Of a DNA stretch of 6,305 nucleotides, positions 4,672-6,305 are shown piece by piece. The stretch is from JADKCL01 sp046050405. Its GTDB lineage: Bacteria; Bacteroidota; Bacteroidia; J057; JADKCL01. Made by a program: the position numbers and the translations under genes. Numbering within the stretch: position 1 is the first letter of the stretch; every line of letters begins with the position of its first letter. Below the pieces are notes generated by a model, which saw only the letters and a program-made list of their open reading frames with translations, made no database searches and was not told where the DNA came from. The stretch lies in contig JBJOPY010000249.1 of assembly GCA_046050405.1 (NCBI GenBank), positions 1-6,305 of the forward strand. The letters are read 5' to 3'.

Positions 4672-6305
4672 TCATCCATCATTCCCGTCCTCTCCGAAAA
4701 GATTCCACTCCCGCATGACAAGCCAGAGGAAGAAAGCCGAGCAGGCCGCAACCGTCAGGTAGATGAGCCCGTCATGGTAATTCTTGAAAATCAGCTGCCC
4801 AATGGCGAATAGCGTGGAGTAGGTCATCATGACCGAAGAAATCCAAGCCATGACCAGGGGAACAGTGTTAGAGCGGACCTTGACACCGGACACGGCAGCC
4901 ACAGGCCCCCATGATCCACCAGGCTTTACCCGCCGATGGCAGGCCACCAGACAATCCATGGATTCAGGTTTCGTCATGAAAGTCGCCAGCAGCCATACGA
5001 GGGTCGTGCCTCCGATGGTGATGAAGTAGCTATTGGGGAACTGCGTGGCACTCCATTCCTGGGGCAGGGCAAATTTCAGGACTGCATAGATCAGAAAAGG
5101 CGTCACAGTAGCCGAAATCTCAGACCAGACATTGATCCGCCACCAAAACCAGCGCAGGATCAACACGAGCCCCAGGCCCGCACCGCATTCGATCATGAAT
5201 TCCCAGACCTTGCTGATGGAGGAGATCTGGGAGGTGACGGCCATCGCGACCACCATCAGGGCGATGGTCACGAGGCGGCTGATCATGACGGCCTGGCGGT
5301 CGTCGCCCTGCACCTTCCCCTTGCGGGTACGCCACGGCATGAAGAGGTCGTTGACGATATAGCTGGCGCCCCAGTTCAGCTGGGTGGCGATGGTACTCAT
5401 GTAAGCCGCGAAGAAGGAGACAAGCATCAGCCCCCGCAAGCCCGTGGGGAGGAAGTCCTTCATCGCCATCACATAGCCCAGCTTGGCATCGGATGCTGGC
5501 AGATGCGGGTATAGCACGATGGAGCAGAGCGCGACGATGATCCAGGGCCAGGGCCTCAGACAGAAGTGGGCAACCTGAAAAAACAGGGTGGCATATACCG
5601 CGCCACGCTCCGTGCGCACACTCATCATGCGCTGCGCGACATAGCCTCCACCGCCCGGCTCCCCGCCGGGATACCAGGAGGCCCACCATTGAAGGCCGAT
5701 GTAAGCAAAGAACGACAGGAAGGTGATGCTGAACGTCTTGACACCCTGATCGCTGGAACCGCCAATGCTGGGCATTAGGTTCCAGACGGGGTTCTCGGGG
5801 CCGAGCTTCTCCTTCAGGCCATCGATGCCGCCGATTTGAGAGGAATTCAGCACCAGTATGGCGAGAACGATGCACCCGCCCATCGCCAAGATGAATTGGA
5901 AGGCATCCGTCACGGCCACGCTCATGAATCCGCCAAGGCTGCTGTAGATTCCCACGACCGCCATCGCCGCCGCCGTGTACCAGAAGGCTTCCCAGGGGCC
6001 CAAATCAAAAAATGCTTGCAGGATGGCCGCCATCGCGAGGTTGACCCAGCCCATCACGAGCACATTCATGAGGAAGCCGAGATAGACCGCCTTGAACCCC
6101 CGCAGAAAGCGTGCTGCCCTGCCACCGTAGCGAAGGGTGATGAATTCAACCTCCGTGAGCACATTGGCGCGCCGCCAGAGCTTGGCAAAGAAAAACGTGG
6201 TCAGCATCCCGCCGATGCACATGTTCCACCACAGCCAGTTGCCGGAGATGCCCCTGCGAACCACCAGCTCGGTCACTGCCAGAGGAGTATCTGCTGCAAA
6301 GGTCG
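4672..6305 (-). CDS. Sodium:solute symporter (SSS/SLC5 family), N-terminus beyond window edge
   Basis: This is an inner-membrane transporter that couples Na+ entry to uptake of a small organic solute. The frame is open through the right edge (TFAADTPLAVTELV at the boundary), so a GTG at 6276 is not the start and the first transmembrane region is missing. About 543 residues are visible, with about twelve hydrophobic segments. Family features: the N-terminal TFAADTPLAV and WLWWNM segments, LTEVEFITLRYGG, the VGIYSSLGGFMSVAVTDAFQF stretch split over the fourth visible helix, the Gly-rich loop SWYPGGEPGGGGYVAQRMMS with HFCLRPWPWI after it, and AAYMSTIATQLNWGASYIVND. In the last, Ser and Thr at 5392-5397 match by position the Na2-site serines of vSGLT (an inferred alignment). 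The Gly-rich loop and the LNWGASY type belong to a common bacterial SSS branch whose substrates are mostly unproven, so no solute is assigned. The stop is TGA at 4674-4672. The gene is convergent with the 53-residue protein gene. Confidence 0.93.
   Translation of the reverse strand, partial: TFAADTPLAVTELVVRRGISGNWLWWNMCIGGMLTTFFFAKLWRRANVLTEVEFITLRYGGRAARFLRGFKAVYLGFLMNVLVMGWVNLAMAAILQAFFDLGPWEAFWYTAAAMAVVGIYSSLGGFMSVAVTDAFQFILAMGGCIVLAILVLNSSQIGGIDGLKEKLGPENPVWNLMPSIGGSSDQGVKTFSITFLSFFAYIGLQWWASWYPGGEPGGGGYVAQRMMSVRTERGAVYATLFFQVAHFCLRPWPWIIVALCSIVLYPHLPASDAKLGYVMAMKDFLPTGLRGLMLVSFFAAYMSTIATQLNWGASYIVNDLFMPWRTRKGKVQGDDRQAVMISRLVTIALMVVAMAVTSQISSISKVWEFMIECGAGLGLVLILRWFWWRINVWSEISATVTPFLIYAVLKFALPQEWSATQFPNSYFITIGGTTLVWLLATFMTKPESMDCLVACHRRVKPGGSWGPVAAVSGVKVRSNTVPLVMAWISSVMMTYSTLFAIGQLIFKNYHDGLIYLTVAACSAFFLWLVMREWNLFGEDGNDG

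Noticed and set aside
4579..4812. A 77-codon plus-strand frame over the symporter 3' end
   Set aside because: Most of it is antisense to the symporter coding end, with no promoter or ribosome binding site, and it lies after a strong terminator.
5120..5875. A 251-codon frame on the same strand inside the symporter gene
   Set aside because: It overlaps the symporter in another frame, is rich in Arg/His/Pro as expected for a shifted high-GC frame, and matches no family.

Overview
The window (6305 nt, moderately GC-rich) looks chromosomal and most likely comes from a Bacteroidota bacterium. The reasons are an SPII lipoprotein with no Shine-Dalgarno but an A/T-rich leader, several upstream sequences matching the Bacteroidota sigma-A promoter pattern (about TTTG, 19-21 nt, TAnnTTTG), and proteins that read like Bacteroidota versions of their families. 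This is inference from sequence features, not from a database search.

Layout, left to right: (1) the 3' two thirds of a 4-hydroxyphenylpyruvate dioxygenase gene (+), cut by the window edge, ending at a perfect 15-bp stem-loop terminator. (2) About 400 nt without a convincing gene. It holds three degenerate 23-nt direct repeats and an 11-bp inverted repeat that resemble an insertion-sequence end, possibly of IS21 type. (3) A YceI-family lipoprotein gene (-) with its own promoter and terminator. (4) An acidic, helical, unrecognised protein gene (-). (5) Divergent from it, a 446-residue three-part protein (+): disordered Pro-rich N-terminus, Ala/Lys/Glu/Arg helical repeat, and unrecognised C-terminal domain. 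(6) A 53-residue very basic small protein (+) with a near-ideal Bacteroidota promoter and a long palindromic terminator. (7) A sodium:solute symporter gene (-), cut by the right edge.

The genes do not form one obvious pathway. HPPD belongs to tyrosine catabolism, the symporter imports an unidentified small solute with sodium, and the YceI protein is probably a cell-envelope lipid-binding lipoprotein. Most genes appear to be separate transcription units, judged from promoters and hairpins between them. I found no CRISPR array, tRNA, rRNA, toxin-antitoxin pair or recognisable defence system. The least explained material is the 1991-4429 block (three unrecognised proteins) and the repeat cluster at 980-1105.
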